Assembly: GCF_051433195.1 (NCBI RefSeq)
Contig: NZ_JBHMFT010000002.1
Coordinates: 248,001 to 312,000, forward strand
Direction: 5' to 3'
Source of the DNA: Falsiroseomonas sp051433195
Lineage (GTDB): Bacteria > Pseudomonadota > Alphaproteobacteria > Acetobacterales > Acetobacteraceae
DNA length: 64,000 nucleotides
Under the pieces are notes generated by a model. The model searched no databases, was not told where the DNA came from, and saw only the letters and a list, made by a program, of their open reading frames with translations. This document shows positions 63,662 to 64,000 of the stretch, piece after piece; within the stretch, counting starts at the first letter, position 1; each line of letters opens with the position of its first letter. The position numbers were made by a program, and so were the translations under genes.

Positions 63662-64000
63662 TTCGCTCCGGGTCATGCGGAAGCCGCCCGCGGTGGCGGG
63701 CGAATTCACAAGGGCACCCCGGCAGCGGGTGTCACGATCCGGGCCGGGGTCGTGGCAGGCATGGTTGGCGGTCTCTGGCGATCCGACATCGCGGGGGCGG
63801 CATGGAACGCCGCCCGAGCCGCCAGAGGGGCCCGGATCAGGCGGCGACATGGGGGTGGGCCGGAGGGGCTTCAAGCCCTGGCGCATGGACGGGATGAAAT
63901 AATTTGGCCACGTGCCGCGTCCGGGTGCTCAACGGGAAATCGGGCCACCCCCGGTTGTCTGCGACAGCCGGGCAGGCCATGTGCTGATTTGCGGAAGACG
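63662..64000. other. Right-edge intergenic, no gene seen
   Basis: About 340 bp upstream of TerC. GC-rich with several short inverted repeats; no coding frame, tRNA or riboswitch is supported. It contains the TerC promoter or leader. Confidence 0.4.

Noticed and set aside
63662..63900. yybP-ykoY manganese riboswitch upstream of TerC
   Set aside because: The conserved core could not be found by reading the leader on the minus strand.

Overview
The window is very GC-rich DNA from what is probably an alphaproteobacterium of the Acetobacteraceae (Roseomonas-like). This is inferred from gene content: CarD with a long proline-rich leader, DUF3126, DUF2842, a SUV3-type helicase, Ccm cytochrome biogenesis genes, several Bug-type solute receptors and a CaiB/HMG-CoA-lyase pair. 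No 16S or other species marker is present.

Region 1 (about 1-16,345) is an integrated genomic island. A P4-type tyrosine integrase (14941-16158) sits against the 3' end of tRNA-Ser(GGA) (16323-16412), the usual attachment arrangement. No second copy of the tRNA end is visible, so the far end of the island lies left of the window. The island is a mosaic: a hypothetical protein with a Tudor/Agenet-like C-terminus; a DUF3768 gene broken by two frameshifts; two small catalytic-domain-only tyrosine recombinases facing each other across a DUF2971 gene; an overlapping OLD-family ATPase/TOPRIM nuclease and UvrD-like helicase pair (Gabija-like, candidate anti-phage system); an IS256-family element with an exact 8-bp target duplication; and a core of replication-initiator-like protein, AlpA-like regulator, an AT-rich orphan gene and integrase. 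Four near-perfect palindromes lie on either side of the initiator gene and may be origins or operators.

Region 2 (16,400-64,000) is ordinary chromosome. In order it holds small conserved proteins and a DsbD-like disulfide reductase; tRNA-Pro(CGG) with promoter and terminator; a TorF-type porin, apt and exported proteins; a frameshifted MipA/OmpV gene, a trypsin-like protease and an MFS transporter; a copper-handling run (cupin, PCuAC, YcnI, DUF2946); a Bax-inhibitor-1 membrane protein; a cytidine-deaminase-fold enzyme; the tesA/ybbA/ybbP-type divergent cluster; thpR; carD; fdxA, an S4-domain protein and the SUV3-like helicase with a 173-bp MITE-like element between the last two; a HAMP membrane protein, metallophosphoesterase/lipid kinase, amidase; acnA; ccmAB; hrpB; an HtrA protease, a two-component system and MFS transporter; CaiB/HMG-CoA lyase plus a Bug receptor; and a manganese catalase convergent with a TerC membrane protein.

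Functional names come from motifs and family knowledge; no database search was run. The most interesting content is in the island, above all the OLD/UvrD pair, the recombinase-DUF2971 cassette and the initiator region with its palindromes.
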